Source: Gammaproteobacteria bacterium HGW-Gammaproteobacteria-15
Lineage (GTDB): Bacteria; Pseudomonadota; Gammaproteobacteria; Enterobacterales; Alteromonadaceae
NCBI GenBank assembly: GCA_002840125.1
Contig: PGZF01000008.1
Coordinates: 1-57,993, forward strand
Length of the DNA stretch: 57,993 nt
Reading direction: 5' to 3'
Part shown: positions 1 to 8,972 of the stretch, piece by piece
Position numbering within the stretch: position 1 is the first letter of the stretch
How the letters are laid out: the number at the start of each line of letters is the position of its first letter
Notes under the pieces: model-generated
Seen by the model: the letters and a program-made list of their open reading frames with translations, nothing else
Told to the model about the DNA's origin: nothing
Databases searched by the model: none
Program-made: the position numbers and the translations under genes

Positions 1-90
1 ACCTGATCCCATTCCGAACTCAGAAGTGAAACGCAGCTGCGACGATGGTAGTGTAGCATTCGCTATGCGAGAGTAGTTCACCGCCAGGCT
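1..90 (+). rRNA. rrf: 5S rRNA, 3' part (5' end outside window)
   Basis: The first 90 bases match the bacterial 5S rRNA from loop A/helix III onward: the conserved CCGAACTCAGAAGTGAAA stretch, GATGGTAGTGT, then ATGCGAGAGTAG and a closing GCCAGGC that would pair with the missing 5' end. This implies that an rRNA operon ends here. About 30 bases of the 5' end are missing. Confidence 0.93.
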
Positions 91-101
91 CCCAATTAAG
101 C

Positions 102-135
102 AAAGCCCGTCTCGAAAGAGCCGGGCTTTTTGCTT
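102..135 (+). terminator. Rho-independent terminator of the rRNA operon
   Basis: AAGCCCG pairs with CGGGCTT around an inner CTC/GAG stem closed by a GAAA tetraloop, followed by a run of five T. It lies about 12 bases after the 5S 3' end, as expected for the end of an rrn operon. Confidence 0.8.
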
Positions 136-216
136 TGTTAAGATTATTTTTCTATATTAATCGGCAACTCAGCTGCTAAGCTATAGCATTGTGACAAGGT
201 TCAAAAGGAGTTGCCC

Positions 217-1842
217 TTGGCCCGCACACCTAAATTACATTCTTCTTCCTTCTGGTTGCAGCTTAGTGCGCTTTTGCTTGGTGCTTTGCTGATCAATGCT
301 GTCATGCTGGCAATTCAGCCAATGGCGTCTGCTATTTTGTTTTATGTCAGCGTTAATATTATATTGCTCTGTTCTGGCACTGTCGCACTGTGGTTTAGTG
401 TTTATGCACAGAACACCTCTACGGCTGATGCCGATAAGCTACGCTCGGCTATTGCGCTGTTAGAAGATAAACTGGAGCTTAAAGCGTCGCGGGATGATTC
501 GCCCTCAGTGGCGTTGGCTAAAGTTACCAGCCAGGTTACGCATTTACTGAAACGGGATCAGGAAGTTCGGCATCTGGTGCGGGTCCAAGGCCTGATCGAT
601 CACGAGCTGGCAGTTGGCAACCGGGTATTTTTTGAAAGCAAGCTGCAGCATTATCTTAGTGATCAGTCTGAAGTGGGCTCTGGCGCGGTGTATATTATTC
701 AGTTATCGCATCCTGAAGTCAGCCGGGCAGGTATTAAGCAGGTGAGCCGGCTTAAAGGTTGTGTAGATGTGCTCAATGGTATTGCCGCCAGCTATACGGA
801 TACCGTTATTGCGCGTTTATCCGATACTGATTTGGTGATGCTTATTGTCGGCCTGAACGGTAAAGAAATGGAAAAACTGGGCGATCGGATGGCAGTGCTG
901 TTGAGCCGGGCCAGTTGCTTTGCCGATTGTGCCGAGCAGGATGTACTGCATATTGGTTATGCTGAATATCAGCGCGAGCAAACTTCATATCAGATTTTAT
1001 CTGAAGCAGACATGGCGTTAAAAACAGCACAGCTGCATGGCCCGAACGCAGCTTTTGGTTTTATTCTGCAAAGTGACAAGCCGCAGGCTAAAGGCTCTGT
1101 CTGGTGGCGGTCTGAACTTAATAAAGCTTTGCAGGAACAGCGCTTTGCTTTAAGTTTTCAGCCGGTTTTTTCCTGGCACGACGGTGAAATTATCCAGCAT
1201 GAAGTGCTGGTAAGGCTGCAAAGTAGTGATAATGGCCAGATCCCGGCGGCGATATTCCTGCCTATGGCGCATAACTGCGGTTTATCAAGCCAGATAGATC
1301 AGCATGTACTGATTAAAACCGCTAAGCTGTGTGCCGCGGACATGGGTAATTACAGCCGTTGTAGCGTCAATATCAGTATTCAGGCGTTACTTGAACCGCA
1401 ATGGTGGCAGTGGCTGGATCATATGGTACTTTCTGGCCAGTTAGAACCCGATACCCTGGCACTGGAGATAAGCGAACATCATCTGCTAAAACACTATAAA
1501 CAGCTGCGTAAGAGTTTAACTAAATTACATACTTTGGGTTTTGCCTTGATTATTGATCAGGTCGGGCTGGTGATTGATAATGCGGTTTACCTGGATGAGC
1601 TGCCGCTGGAATCGGTAAAGCTACATCCTTCAGTGGTACGAAATATCGATCAGCACCTGGAGCAGCAGTTATTTGTCCGTGGTTTAATAGCCAGTTATGC
1701 CGGTAAAAGTATCCGGGTATTAGCGACCGGTGTTGAGCTTGAGGCTGAATGGCAGGTATTACAAAAACTGGGTATAGCAGGTGGGCAGGGATTTTATTTC
1801 AGTCAGCCGCTAAACCAGATAATAACGCAAAGTCAGCATTAG
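217..1842 (+). CDS. csrD: Degenerate GGDEF/EAL membrane protein, CsrD/MshH-like
   Basis: The 541-residue protein has two N-terminal hydrophobic segments (about 10-35 and 40-65), a central GGDEF-like region and a C-terminal EAL-like domain. Both output domains look inactive: the GGDEF signature is replaced by LSDTD, the EAL motif reads EVL, and the usual DDFGTG is DQVGLV. The EAL fold is still evident from NISIQALL, LEISEHHLL and QGFYFSQPL. CsrD (MshH in vibrios) is a degenerate GGDEF/EAL protein that promotes RNase E decay of Csr sRNAs, and in Vibrio and Shewanella it sits next to mshI, as here; that role is inferred. The TTG at 217 is preferred because AAGGAG (205-210) is six bases upstream; a TTG at 211 in the same frame touches the Shine-Dalgarno. 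Its 3' end overlaps the convergent next gene by 44 bases. Confidence 0.65.
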   Translation: MARTPKLHSSSFWLQLSALLLGALLINAVMLAIQPMASAILFYVSVNIILLCSGTVALWFSVYAQNTSTADADKLRSAIALLEDKLELKASRDDSPSVALAKVTSQVTHLLKRDQEVRHLVRVQGLIDHELAVGNRVFFESKLQHYLSDQSEVGSGAVYIIQLSHPEVSRAGIKQVSRLKGCVDVLNGIAASYTDTVIARLSDTDLVMLIVGLNGKEMEKLGDRMAVLLSRASCFADCAEQDVLHIGYAEYQREQTSYQILSEADMALKTAQLHGPNAAFGFILQSDKPQAKGSVWWRSELNKALQEQRFALSFQPVFSWHDGEIIQHEVLVRLQSSDNGQIPAAIFLPMAHNCGLSSQIDQHVLIKTAKLCAADMGNYSRCSVNISIQALLEPQWWQWLDHMVLSGQLEPDTLALEISEHHLLKHYKQLRKSLTKLHTLGFALIIDQVGLVIDNAVYLDELPLESVKLHPSVVRNIDQHLEQQLFVRGLIASYAGKSIRVLATGVELEAEWQVLQKLGIAGGQGFYFSQPLNQIITQSQH

Positions 1843-2752
1843 TAATGAGTTTACGGTAGTGCAAACCGGCTAAGCCTTGCAAGCCCCCGGTATGGAAGAA
1901 ACTGAGGCGGCTGCCGGGTGGAAAATAACCCTGCTTAATCAGCGCAAATACACCCGCCAGCGCCTTGCCGGTGTAAATGGGTTCCAGATACAACTGTTGT
2001 TGCGCCATCTCCCGGCAAAACTGCAAGACACTATCATCAAATCTGGCATAGCCAGCGCCGCAAAAGTCAGTGTTTAATGACCAGTTTTGTTGGTTGTTAC
2101 TGCTATGCAGCAATTGGCTAATACGTGCAGGCAGAGACGGATCTTTTACCACAGCGATACCCAGTACCTTGCAGCCAGCGCCATTAATTATACCTGCCAA
2201 AGTGCCGCCACTGGCGGTTGCACAAATAATATGGCTGGCCTTGCCGTTAGGCGTTAAATCCAGCTCCAGTTCGGCAACGCCGCTGGCACCTGCTACTGAA
2301 GAACCGCCTTCGGGTACTATTAGAAAATGCTGATGCTGTTGTTGCAATTGCTGCAGAAAGCCAGCATCGTTACGCAGACGGTATTGCTCACGGCTGAGTA
2401 ATTGAATTTGCATGCCTTGTTGCAGACAAAATGCGAGAGTAGGGTTGTGGTTGTCGAGCTGATCGGCACGGACATAAGCCAGACTTTTCAGGCCATGATA
2501 ACGACACATAGCAGCTACTGCGGCTAAATGATTAGAAAAAGCGCCGCCGAAGGTCAGAAAACCGGCTTTCTGCGCTTGTTGCGCCTGGGCAATATGATAT
2601 TTTAGTTTTAACCATTTATTGCCCGACAACTGTGGTATTGCAGTATTTAGCTGATAAACCCATAGCTCAACCTGACGCTGCAGCAGCAGAGGCTGATGAA
2701 TTTGTTGCCAACGCGCTACAACAGGTAAAGCGGTAATTTCTGCTGATTGCAT
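1799..2752 (-). CDS. PLP-dependent ACC deaminase / D-cysteine desulfhydrase family protein
   Basis: The 317-residue protein is a fold-type II PLP enzyme. SGNKWLKLKY (about 43-52) carries the expected Schiff-base lysine (K49 by alignment with ACC deaminases), followed by FGGAFSNH (68-75), the substrate and PLP-binding segment. A Gly-rich phosphate loop (ATASGGTLAG) and a C-terminal FHTGGLQG complete the family pattern. Members break C-S or C-N bonds of small amino acids such as D-cysteine or 1-aminocyclopropane-1-carboxylate; sequence alone does not settle the substrate. The gene converges on the csrD-like gene and overlaps its last 44 bases. It diverges from mshI, leaving only 73 bases for both promoters. 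Confidence 0.85.
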   Translation of the reverse strand: MQSAEITALPVVARWQQIHQPLLLQRQVELWVYQLNTAIPQLSGNKWLKLKYHIAQAQQAQKAGFLTFGGAFSNHLAAVAAMCRYHGLKSLAYVRADQLDNHNPTLAFCLQQGMQIQLLSREQYRLRNDAGFLQQLQQQHQHFLIVPEGGSSVAGASGVAELELDLTPNGKASHIICATASGGTLAGIINGAGCKVLGIAVVKDPSLPARISQLLHSSNNQQNWSLNTDFCGAGYARFDDSVLQFCREMAQQQLYLEPIYTGKALAGVFALIKQGYFPPGSRLSFFHTGGLQGLAGLHYRKLITNADFALLSGLAAD

Positions 2753-2825
2753 AACAGTATGAAATAATGACAGTTAACGGAATAGCCGCTAGTATAGCTG
2801 CATATAACGAGATCATGGCATTGCT

Positions 2826-4328
2826 ATGCTGAGAAAAATAATAAAGCGGCTTAGCCCGGTAGCGGGCAATTCAGACACGGCTGTTGCAATTCATTTGGCA
2901 ACTGCCAGCATCCGGCTGGTAATATTACAAGGCGCTAAGCTTAAACAAAGCCAAACGTTCAGTTATAAAGCGGATAACTGGCAGGATAGCCTGCAGGTTG
3001 CACTGCGGTCAGTGCCCGCAGGCTGTGCTTTGCATCTGGTGCTGTCTGCCGAGCGTTATCAACTGGTGCAGTTAGATAAACCGGCACTGGCCGAACATGA
3101 ATTACTGCAGGCACTGCCCTGGCAGATAAAAGACCTGGTCACCATAGCGCCGGAAGATATGGTGCTGGACTACATTGACCTGCCTGGCAGCACTCTGCAG
3201 CCCAAAATCAATGTAGTAGTGTGTAGCTATGCCTGGTTAACACAATTAACTGCAGTTATTGATGCGGCAGGCCTTAGCGTTAGCTCTATCCAACCCGAAG
3301 AATGGCTTCTCAGCTATATTTTGCCGGTATCGGCGCAGGCTACCATGTTGGTGGTGCATCAGCCTGAGCAGGAAATGTTAATTCAGATCATCCGCGATGG
3401 GCAGTTGTATTTTTCCCGCCGTACCCGCGGCTTTAGCCACTTACATCTTAATTCAGAAGCAGAGCTGCGCGAAGGCACGTTGGAACGCTTATCACTTGAG
3501 CTGCAGCGCTCAATGGACTATTTCGAAAGCCAGCTAAAACAACCGCCAGTGCGCGATATCCGTGTATTGATGACACAAACCGAGCTGATGTGTGAGTTGT
3601 TTGTCCAAAGCGGATTTAGCCGGGTAGAGCCGTTAAATCCGGCCCTGTCTGGCGCGACGGTAAACCGGGATGATTTGCTGCACAACTGGCCAGCGCTGGC
3701 CGCTGCCAGTGCCGGTGTCAGAACCAGCCATATTAAGCAACAGGTAAACTTATATCAACCAAGGCTGTATCCGGTACGTGATCGGCTAAGCCTGCAACGC
3801 CTGGTTGGCAGTGCTGCTGCATTAACTGCGGTAGTAGTGCTGGGATGGCTGCTATTGTCGCAACAACAACAACAGGCTGGTGCAGCGCTGGCAGAGTCAG
3901 AGTTACAGCTGCAGCGACAACTGCAGCAAACCGATTTGTATCAGCAGGCATTAGCACAGCGTAAGCCAGACGATGCCCTGGTAAAACAGCATCAGCAGGC
4001 TGAATACGCCGTGGCACAAAAGCAGCAACTGCTAAGTTATCTGGCTGAACAACAGCAGCAGGCCAGCCAGTTTTATAGCCCGGTGTTGCAGCACTTACAG
4101 CAGGTTGATCTGGCCGAGTTATGGTTAACCAATTTCACCCTGCAGCAGGCTAGTAGCAGCTTTAGCGGTGTTACGTTACAACCTGCCAGCATTACGCTGT
4201 GGCTCGAAGGGTTGCAGCAACTCGGCTATTTTAAGGGCCAGCGTTTTAGCCAGGTCAGTATGGCGCAGGTACCGGATACTACTGCCGTCAGTTTTGTCTT
4301 AATGGCACAAAAAGGAGAAACGCTGTGA
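2826..4328 (+). CDS. mshI: MSHA biogenesis protein MshI (PilM/PilN-like)
   Basis: This 500-residue protein has an N-terminal actin-like PilM/GspL-type part (about 15-300), a single transmembrane helix near 330-350, and a Gln-rich coiled-coil plus PilN-like C-terminal part. Such proteins form the inner-membrane alignment subcomplex that links the assembly ATPase platform to the secretin. The two halves correspond to PilM and PilN, which many type IV pilus systems encode separately. It is the first gene of the msh run; its stop overlaps the start of mshJ (GTGA). Poly-Gln stretches occur just after the membrane helix. The assignment rests mainly on gene order and architecture. Confidence 0.85.
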   Translation: MLRKIIKRLSPVAGNSDTAVAIHLATASIRLVILQGAKLKQSQTFSYKADNWQDSLQVALRSVPAGCALHLVLSAERYQLVQLDKPALAEHELLQALPWQIKDLVTIAPEDMVLDYIDLPGSTLQPKINVVVCSYAWLTQLTAVIDAAGLSVSSIQPEEWLLSYILPVSAQATMLVVHQPEQEMLIQIIRDGQLYFSRRTRGFSHLHLNSEAELREGTLERLSLELQRSMDYFESQLKQPPVRDIRVLMTQTELMCELFVQSGFSRVEPLNPALSGATVNRDDLLHNWPALAAASAGVRTSHIKQQVNLYQPRLYPVRDRLSLQRLVGSAAALTAVVVLGWLLLSQQQQQAGAALAESELQLQRQLQQTDLYQQALAQRKPDDALVKQHQQAEYAVAQKQQLLSYLAEQQQQASQFYSPVLQHLQQVDLAELWLTNFTLQQASSSFSGVTLQPASITLWLEGLQQLGYFKGQRFSQVSMAQVPDTTAVSFVLMAQKGETL

Positions 4329-4975
4329 GCCAGTGGCAACTGCTGTCAGATCGTTTCAGCCAGCTACAGCGGCGCGAAAAGGTGCTGTTGTTCTTTGGCA
4401 GCTTATTATTATTGCTGTGGCTTAGTGTAATTTATGTACTGGAACCGTTGTGGCATAAAACTGTGCAGACACGTGCACTGCAACTTAAAACCAGCCAGCA
4501 ATTGCAGGATGCACAACAACAGGCTGAGGTACTTCTTGCCCAGCTCAGCACCGATTTAAACCAGGACTACCGTGAGCGTATAAGCACCCTCGAACAGCAG
4601 CAACAGCAGCTGAATGAACGTATCCGCCAGAGTGCCAGCTACTTTATCGGCGCAGAGCAAATGGTAACGCTGCTGCGTAACATCTTGCAAAGCAGCAAAG
4701 GTGTGCAGGTAAAAAGCCTGTTGACGTCGGCACCTAAAGCCGTGCGCCTGCAGGGGCAACAACCTGACGATCCTGCTATGTTATTCCAACACACTACAAC
4801 ACTGGTAGTTGCCGGGGGCTACACTGATTTATTCAGGGCCTTGCAACGCATGGAACAATTGCCCTGGTTGCTGAACTGGTCTGCACTGAATTATCAGGTT
4901 GTTGAGTATCCGCAGGCCGAGCTGACCCTGACACTTATTACAGTGAGTGAGTATGAAGACTTTATTCGTTTGTAG
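4325..4975 (+). CDS. mshJ: MSHA biogenesis protein MshJ (PilO/GspM-like)
   Basis: The 216-residue protein has a short cytoplasmic N-terminus, one transmembrane helix (about 22-42, VLLFFGSLLLLLWLSVIYVL), a periplasmic coiled coil rich in Gln (45-105) and a small alpha/beta domain. This is the PilO/GspM layout, the periplasmic partner of MshI in the alignment complex. The GTG start at 4325 overlaps the mshI stop by four bases, which suggests translational coupling. The 3' end overlaps mshK. Confidence 0.85.
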   Translation: MSQWQLLSDRFSQLQRREKVLLFFGSLLLLLWLSVIYVLEPLWHKTVQTRALQLKTSQQLQDAQQQAEVLLAQLSTDLNQDYRERISTLEQQQQQLNERIRQSASYFIGAEQMVTLLRNILQSSKGVQVKSLLTSAPKAVRLQGQQPDDPAMLFQHTTTLVVAGGYTDLFRALQRMEQLPWLLNWSALNYQVVEYPQAELTLTLITVSEYEDFIRL

Positions 4976-5273
4976 CCTGCTGTTGCTGAGCGCCCAGGTA
5001 ATGGCTGATCCTACCCGGCCAGCACCATCCTGGCTGGCAGCTAAGGCAACGGCAGATACGGCAGTACCACCGCAAGCGTTATCTTTGCAATTGATAAAAC
5101 AAACCGCAAACGGCCGCATTGCCGTAATTAACGGCAGCCTGCTGCGTAAAGGCGAAAAAATAAGACAGTATCAGCTGCATGATATCGCAGCTGATCATGT
5201 TGTACTGGATTTAAATGGTGAACGGCAGATACTGCGTTTAGTTAATACGGCGATCAAACAAGATGAAGAATAA
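4953..5273 (+). CDS. mshK: MSHA biogenesis protein MshK
   Basis: This 106-residue periplasmic protein starts with a clear signal peptide (hydrophobic FVCSLLLLSA, probable cleavage after VMA before DPTRP). The DPTRP motif near the mature N-terminus is typical of MshK and GspC/PilP-like secretin partners, and the rest resembles the small beta domain that contacts the secretin (ATP-independent assembly role inferred from the family). The ATG at 4953 puts the Lys of the signal peptide directly at residue 2; a GTG six bases upstream is an alternative. It overlaps the ends of mshJ and mshL. Confidence 0.8.
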   Translation: MKTLFVCSLLLLSAQVMADPTRPAPSWLAAKATADTAVPPQALSLQLIKQTANGRIAVINGSLLRKGEKIRQYQLHDIAADHVVLDLNGERQILRLVNTAIKQDEE

Positions 5274-6930
5274 GCCAGTGAATAAATTAGGGTGGTTGTG
5301 CGGCAGTATTTTATTAACCGGATGTCAGGCTTTTCAGCAAAGTGATGTGCCACAGGGCGCAGAGCGTGAATTACAGCAAGCCGCTGCCCAGCAGACACCA
5401 GCCCGCGCCTTAGCTGCACCGGTGCCGCTGGCAGTAACGCAGGATTTGCTTAGCAGTAGTTATACGCCGGTACAACCGGAGTTGCCACGTTTTGATGTGG
5501 CAGCCGTGAATGCCGGGCTAAATGACTTTTTCCAGTCATTGGTTGCTGATACGCCCTACAGTGTGGTGATGCACCCTGGGGTCAGTGGCGAAATTAACCT
5601 GCAGCTAAAACAGGTAACCCTGCCTGAAACTATGGCAATAGTGCAGCAACTGTATGGTTTTGAAGTTCGCCAGCAAGGGTTGATCTATAAGATATATCCG
5701 GCTGGCCTGCGTACAGAAAGCATCCCGGTTAACTATTTAATGATGCAGCGCCAGGGGTTTTCGTCTGTGGCAGTAAATTCTGGTGGCGTATCACAGGACA
5801 ACCAGAACAATCAGAATGGCCAGAACAACAGAAACAGTCGCTCGTCACAGGGCAATTTCAATCAGGGCGACTACAGCAATCAGAGCCAGTCACAATCCGG
5901 GCAGCAGCAATTTAACGGCAGCACTATTCAAAGTGAAAGTAAAACCGACTTCTGGAAAGATCTGGAAAAAGCGGTCAGCACAGTGCTGGGCGCCGGGCCA
6001 GAGCGTATGGTGGTGGTAACACCACAAGCCGGCCTGGTTACCGTGCGCGGTATGCCGGATGAAATTGCTGCGGTAAAGGCTTATCTTGGCCAGTCAGAGC
6101 AGCATTTGCAGCGCCAGGTAGTGCTGGAAGCGAAAATTATCGAAGTTACGCTGAATGACGAATATCAACAGGGCATTAACTGGCAAAATGCCATAATGAA
6201 CCTGCGCAGCACCGGCTTTAATTTTACTACCAGCGCCGGTGTTGCCAGCAATGCTATTACCAGCTCACTGGGTGGTGTAACAGCAATCAGCTTTAACAAT
6301 GCCGACTTTAACGGCGTTATTAACCTGCTGGAAACTCAGGGCAATACCCAGGTATTGTCCAGCCCGCGGGTTACCGCTATGAATAACCAGAAAGCGGTTA
6401 TTAAAGTGGGGCAGGACGAATACTTTGTTACCAATGTCAGTAGCGAAACTACCGCGACAGTGGGCGGCACTATCAGCTCGCCGTCTATTGATTTACAACC
6501 TTTTTTCTCTGGTATAGCGCTGGATGTTACGCCGCAGATTGATCAAAACGGCAGTGTTATTCTGCATGTGCACCCTTCCGTTACAGAAACGGCCGAGCAA
6601 AATAAAACTATCCGCTTTAGCAACGAGCAAATAGTGCTGCCGCTGGCCCAAAGTAATATCCGTGAGTCTGACACTATTATCCGTGCCCGTAGTGGTGAAA
6701 TAGTGGTAATAGGCGGCTTAATGCAAACTGTTACCACCGACAACGAGTCGCGTACGCCGGTATTAAGCGCCATTCCGCTGTTGGGTAAATTATTTACCAG
6801 CATTAACAAAGTGGAAAAAAAGAAAGAGCTGGTAATACTGCTAAAGCCAACCGTTGTTACCGAAGGCGTATGGCAGCAGCAAATTCAGCAGTCTTCACAG
6901 CTGGTGTCTGAATGGGCGCAGGGTAACTAA
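5263..6930 (+). CDS. mshL: MSHA secretin MshL, outer-membrane lipoprotein
   Basis: The 555-residue protein is the pilus secretin, the outer-membrane channel through which the MSHA pilus emerges. The N-terminus is a lipoprotein signal with lipobox LTGC. A periplasmic N-domain region precedes an Asn/Gln/Ser-rich low-complexity stretch (about 178-225). The C-terminal half is the secretin core, recognisable by VLSSPRVTAMNNQKAVIKVG, the conserved RARSGEIVVIGGL and VPLLGKLF-like (IPLLGKLF) segments. The start overlaps the mshK stop by 11 bases, and mshM begins two bases after the stop. A dedicated pilotin is not visible nearby; the own lipid anchor may replace it. Confidence 0.95.
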   Translation: MKNKPVNKLGWLCGSILLTGCQAFQQSDVPQGAERELQQAAAQQTPARALAAPVPLAVTQDLLSSSYTPVQPELPRFDVAAVNAGLNDFFQSLVADTPYSVVMHPGVSGEINLQLKQVTLPETMAIVQQLYGFEVRQQGLIYKIYPAGLRTESIPVNYLMMQRQGFSSVAVNSGGVSQDNQNNQNGQNNRNSRSSQGNFNQGDYSNQSQSQSGQQQFNGSTIQSESKTDFWKDLEKAVSTVLGAGPERMVVVTPQAGLVTVRGMPDEIAAVKAYLGQSEQHLQRQVVLEAKIIEVTLNDEYQQGINWQNAIMNLRSTGFNFTTSAGVASNAITSSLGGVTAISFNNADFNGVINLLETQGNTQVLSSPRVTAMNNQKAVIKVGQDEYFVTNVSSETTATVGGTISSPSIDLQPFFSGIALDVTPQIDQNGSVILHVHPSVTETAEQNKTIRFSNEQIVLPLAQSNIRESDTIIRARSGEIVVIGGLMQTVTTDNESRTPVLSAIPLLGKLFTSINKVEKKKELVILLKPTVVTEGVWQQQIQQSSQLVSEWAQGN

Positions 6931-6932
6931 TT

Positions 6933-7850
6933 ATGTACCTGCAGCATTTTCAGCTTAGCCAGATGCCGTTCGGTTTAACACCAGACACCACATTTTTTGT
7001 GCCGCTTGAGCAGCACCAGGATGTGCTGGCTGTGCTGAAAACGGCACTGTGTGCCGGTGAAGGTTTTATTAAAGTATGTGGTGAAGTCGGCAGTGGCAAA
7101 ACGTTGCTATGCCGCAAACTGTTACAACAAACTGAGCCTGACTGGCAACTGGCCTATATACCCGACCCTTGCCTTACCCCGCTGGAATTACGCTGGGCAC
7201 TGGCATTAGAGCTGGGCCTGAAACATTCTGCCAATATAGAGCCACCCCAACTGCTGCAGTTGCTGCAACGTCAATTACTGTTACTGGCTGCACAAGGCAA
7301 AAAAGCCATAGTGCTGATTGATGAAGCCCAGGCACTGCCCGATGAAACGCTGGAGGCGCTGCGCCTGTTAACCAATCTGGAAACTGAAACCCGTAAGCTG
7401 CTGCAAGTGGTGTTGTTTGCCCAGCCTGAGCTAAATAAAAAGCTGGCCGGTTATCGTTTTCGGCAGCTGCGTCAGCGTATTACTTTTTCCAGTAATCTGG
7501 CCTTAATGAGCAAAAGCCAGATCAACGCTTATATTGGCCTGCGTTTACAGCAGGCTGGTTGCAGCCGTGCCCTTTTCAGCCGTTTTGCCTTAAATGCACT
7601 GGCCCGTTACAGCCGGGGTGTACCCAGGCTGGTAAATATTCTGGCGCATAAAGCACTGCTGCTGGCCTTTGGTGAAGGCAAACCTTACGCCGCACTGCGC
7701 CATGTAAAGCTGGCCGCAACGGATACCGAAGATGTTACCGCCAAACCCAAAGCCTGGTGGTGGTATGCCGGTAGTACAGGCTTACTGGCACTGGCGTGTG
7801 TGGCTGCAGCATCACAAACCGGGCTGCTACGGCTGGCAGGTGGCGCATGA
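6933..7850 (+). CDS. mshM: MSHA biogenesis AAA ATPase MshM (ExeA/GspA-like)
   Basis: The 305-residue protein has a P-loop GEVGSGKT (50-57) and Walker B AIVLIDEAQ, the AAA_22/ExeA layout. The opening YLQHFQLSQMPFGLTPD is typical of ExeA/GspA proteins. A hydrophobic segment near the C-terminus (WWWYAGSTGLLALACVAAA) suggests an inner-membrane anchor. ExeA relatives help insert secretins through peptidoglycan; the same role for MshM and MshL is an inference from family and context. Its stop overlaps the mshN start (ATGA). Confidence 0.9.
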   Translation: MYLQHFQLSQMPFGLTPDTTFFVPLEQHQDVLAVLKTALCAGEGFIKVCGEVGSGKTLLCRKLLQQTEPDWQLAYIPDPCLTPLELRWALALELGLKHSANIEPPQLLQLLQRQLLLLAAQGKKAIVLIDEAQALPDETLEALRLLTNLETETRKLLQVVLFAQPELNKKLAGYRFRQLRQRITFSSNLALMSKSQINAYIGLRLQQAGCSRALFSRFALNALARYSRGVPRLVNILAHKALLLAFGEGKPYAALRHVKLAATDTEDVTAKPKAWWWYAGSTGLLALACVAAASQTGLLRLAGGA

Positions 7851-8968
7851 GCGTAATTAATAAAATGCTGCGTGACTTAGATCAGCGTAACAACAACGCC
7901 GTCAGTGCAAATCAGATCATTGCACGCCAGCACGGCCAGCCACTGTGGTTAACCGTGCTACTGCTGCTGACCTTTGGTTTACTGTGCTTTGCTATTTACG
8001 CGGTATTAAGCCGCAGTACTGTTATGCCAGCGGCCGATTTGGCCATAGCTGTGCCGGAACCGGCAGCACAACAGCTGCCAGCAGAGCCGGCACCACCGGC
8101 TGAAATAGCTATATCAGCCAGCCTTGAGCCAACAAACAGCCCTGAGCCTTCACAAAGCTTAGCGCCAGAGCAAAGCACAACAGCAGAAAACGCAGCCACA
8201 ACCATTATTGCGCCACCACAGCTGTCCGTTAAGGCAGTGGCAGAGATGGCCGAGATTGCAGCACAACCAGAGCAACAGCTCGCAGAGCCGGCTGACATAG
8301 CTGCGCCTATGCCGCAGGCCACTAAAGTTGCACAGGTACCAGTACCACCAGCGGCTAAAACAGACAGCAGTTTAAGCGTAACCAGCCGTGAGCCTACAGC
8401 GGCGCAGAGTCAGGCCAAACTACGCCAGCAGGCACTGGCAGCAGCGCAGGCCGGACAGCCCCAGCAGGCGTTACGTTACTGGCAGCAGTTACAACAGTTA
8501 GCACCGCAAGATGCGTTGGTTTATCTGGCGCAGGCCCGGCTTTGGTTGCAACTGGGTCAGCCGCAACAGGCTGAAGTCAGCTTATTACAGGCAAAAGCTC
8601 AGGGTATTGTTGATGCCGATATTCAGCTGATGCTGGCTCAGGCTGCGGCCAGCCGCCAGCAATGGTTGCAGGCAGAAGCATTGTTACCTGCCGGTTTTGC
8701 CGTGGCGTTACACCCCGATTATTACGGCCTTAAAGCTACAGCGCTACAACAGCTGCAGCGGCATCAGCAGGCATTTGAATGGTTTGCCGAGCTAAGCCGC
8801 CTGCAGCCGCAACTGGGCAAGTGGTGGCTTGGTGGCGCGGTGTCGCTGGAGGCATTAGAACGCCCGGCAGAAGCGCATCAGTACTATCTTAACGCGTTGC
8901 AATGGGGTGACAGCTTGTCAGTGCAGAGCAAAACTTATATTCAACAACGTTTAGTGGCAACAGAGTAG
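7847..8968 (+). CDS. mshN: MSHA biogenesis protein MshN (TPR protein)
   Basis: The 373-residue protein begins MSVINKMLRDLDQR, the N-terminus shared by MshN and GspB-like proteins, then has a transmembrane helix (about 27-48), a long Ala/Pro/Glu-rich periplasmic linker (60-185) and C-terminal tetratricopeptide repeats (about 190-373). The ATG at 7847 is chosen because it overlaps the mshM stop and opens the family N-terminus; the frame is open 51 bases further upstream. The TPR part probably mediates protein contacts in the pilus machine. Confidence 0.88.
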   Translation: MSVINKMLRDLDQRNNNAVSANQIIARQHGQPLWLTVLLLLTFGLLCFAIYAVLSRSTVMPAADLAIAVPEPAAQQLPAEPAPPAEIAISASLEPTNSPEPSQSLAPEQSTTAENAATTIIAPPQLSVKAVAEMAEIAAQPEQQLAEPADIAAPMPQATKVAQVPVPPAAKTDSSLSVTSREPTAAQSQAKLRQQALAAAQAGQPQQALRYWQQLQQLAPQDALVYLAQARLWLQLGQPQQAEVSLLQAKAQGIVDADIQLMLAQAAASRQQWLQAEALLPAGFAVALHPDYYGLKATALQQLQRHQQAFEWFAELSRLQPQLGKWWLGGAVSLEALERPAEAHQYYLNALQWGDSLSVQSKTYIQQRLVATE

Positions 8969-8972
8969 CCTT

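Noticed and set aside
211..216. TTG at 211 as start of the csrD-like gene
   Set aside because: It touches the AAGGAG; the in-frame TTG at 217 has normal spacing.
3860..3885. CAA/CAG run in mshI as a possible microsatellite
   Set aside because: Mixed codons code for a Gln tract, which is common in the neighbouring proteins; it is too short and irregular to support phase variation.
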